NCBI GenBank assembly: GCA_905235815.1
Contig: CAJOMT010000097.1
Location: forward strand, 1-6,118
Length of the DNA stretch: 6,118 bases
Reading direction: 5' to 3'
DNA from: an uncultured Clostridia bacterium
GTDB taxonomy: Bacteria > Bacillota > Clostridia > Christensenellales > Borkfalkiaceae
Every line of letters starts with the position of its first letter. The first letter of the stretch is position 1. A program made the translations under genes and the position numbers. Below are positions 5,563 through 6,118 of the stretch, piece after piece. The notes below the pieces were generated by a model. It saw only the letters and a list, made by a program, of their open reading frames with translations. It was not told the DNA's origin and did not search any database.

Positions 5563-6118
5563 TTATCTCCCCTTGTTCTCGTTCTTGTCTTTTTTGAGCG
5601 AGCCGCCGCCCCCTCCGCCGTCTTTCCGAGCGGAATCATTATTTCGGGCTTTTGTTTCAACAAGATTGACGCCCTTTTCGGAAACGATTCCGGTCGTTTG
5701 AGAAGCAATTTTTGCGTTTACCTTTTCGGTAAGTTTTTTCTGACGCCTCGTGATAAGTTCAATCATAAGCCTTGAAAACCCTGCAAAGTAGATGATAACG
5801 GCGATAATGACATCTGAAACGTATGGGTTGTAATTCCCGACACCTGAGAGATTTTGGCCACCCGATGCCAGATACTTTATAAACACACCCGAGAAGATAA
5901 CGCCGATAGGATTAGAGTTTGCCAATAGCGCAACGGGGATACCGTTGAAACCTTCCGAGGGCAAAGCAGAATATGCCGATTTATAAACAAATTCAATGCT
6001 CGGGTTGAGATAATAAAGAGAGCCGCCGACTGCCGCAAGCCCTCCTGCGATAGCCATAGAAAGAATAATATTTCTCTTTTCGTTCATGCCGGCGTATTTA
6101 GACGCAAATTTATTGCTT
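5563..6118 (-). CDS. Nucleoside ABC transporter permease (NupP-like), C-terminal part
   Basis: The frame is open to the window edge, and 184 residues are visible; the N-terminal half lies beyond 6118. It begins SNKFASKYAGMNEKRNIILS, the loop and following membrane helix typical of the BPD_transp_2 permeases NupP/YufP and RnsC, so the methionine at 6087 is internal and not a start. Visible membrane segments are about residues 18-38 (IILSMAIAGGLAAVGGSLYYL), 60-83 (PVALLANSNPIGVIFSGVFI) and 99-121 (SDVIIAVIIYFAGFSRLMIEL). The tail after ITRRQKK is long, charged and low in complexity, with six glycines in a row (5602-5619), probably cytoplasmic and disordered. It would pair with the second permease, an ATPase and a BMP-type lipoprotein to import nucleosides. 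The latter two are not in the window. The exact substrate is inferred from the operon. Confidence 0.88.
   Translation of the reverse strand, partial: SNKFASKYAGMNEKRNIILSMAIAGGLAAVGGSLYYLNPSIEFVYKSAYSALPSEGFNGIPVALLANSNPIGVIFSGVFIKYLASGGQNLSGVGNYNPYVSDVIIAVIIYFAGFSRLMIELITRRQKKLTEKVNAKIASQTTGIVSEKGVNLVETKARNNDSARKDGGGGGGSLKKDKNENKGR
5567..5574 (-). promoter_or_regulatory. Ribosome binding site of the second permease
   Basis: AAGGGGAG on the minus strand, seven bases before the ATG at 5559 and inside the last codons of the upstream permease, whose stop is three bases from that ATG. It supports 5559 as the original start of the second permease and coupled translation of the two subunits. Confidence 0.6.

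Noticed and set aside
1..6118. Mobile element, CRISPR array, prophage or defence system
   Set aside because: No repeats-with-spacers, transposase, integrase, terminal inverted repeats or unknown gene blocks were found; every gene belongs to nucleoside uptake or metabolism.

Overview
The window is one stretch of a tightly packed, single-direction gene cluster. Every gene lies on the minus strand, so transcription runs from position 6118 toward position 1. Both ends are cut inside genes. In transcription order it holds: the 3' part of a nucleoside-type ABC permease (5563-6118, partial); a second permease of the same transporter that is broken by two frameshifts (4613-5559); thymidine kinase tdk (3996-4592); uridine kinase udk (3361-3999); pseudouridine kinase psuK (2448-3371); pseudouridine-5'-phosphate glycosidase psuG (1491-2408); deoxyribose-phosphate aldolase deoC (827-1486); purine nucleoside phosphorylase deoD (82-789); and the first 28 codons of phosphopentomutase deoB (1-85, partial). 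No gap between genes exceeds about 40 bases. I see no rRNA, tRNA, CRISPR, insertion sequence, riboswitch or convincing rho-independent terminator. The promoter must lie upstream of position 6118.

The genes form a coherent nucleoside import and salvage/catabolism operon. The two permeases belong to the BmpA/NupNOPQ-type family of nucleoside ABC importers; their ATPase and lipoprotein partners would be expected upstream, outside the window. Imported nucleosides are then either phosphorylated (tdk for thymidine or deoxyuridine, udk for uridine or cytidine, psuK for pseudouridine) or cleaved. DeoD splits purine (deoxy)nucleosides, DeoB converts (deoxy)ribose-1-phosphate to the 5-phosphate, and DeoC cleaves deoxyribose-5-phosphate to acetaldehyde and glyceraldehyde-3-phosphate. 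PsuK and PsuG together turn pseudouridine into uracil plus ribose-5-phosphate, the only step here that handles a C-nucleoside derived from RNA turnover.

The gene content, the strong GGAGG/AGAGG-type ribosome binding sites, the NupPQ-like transporter and the style of the proteins suggest a Gram-positive anaerobe of the Bacillota, probably an uncultured Clostridia-like lineage. This is inference from recalled family resemblance, not a database result.

I do not see a new kind of system. The points most worth a second look are: (1) the double frameshift in the second permease, where both lesions sit on short tandem repeats and the second one fuses the permease remnant in frame to tdk; (2) a perfect 17-base inverted repeat in the short psuK-psuG gap; (3) the insertion of the pseudouridine pathway into a deo/nucleoside-transporter operon; and (4) an unusual P-loop in the thymidine kinase.
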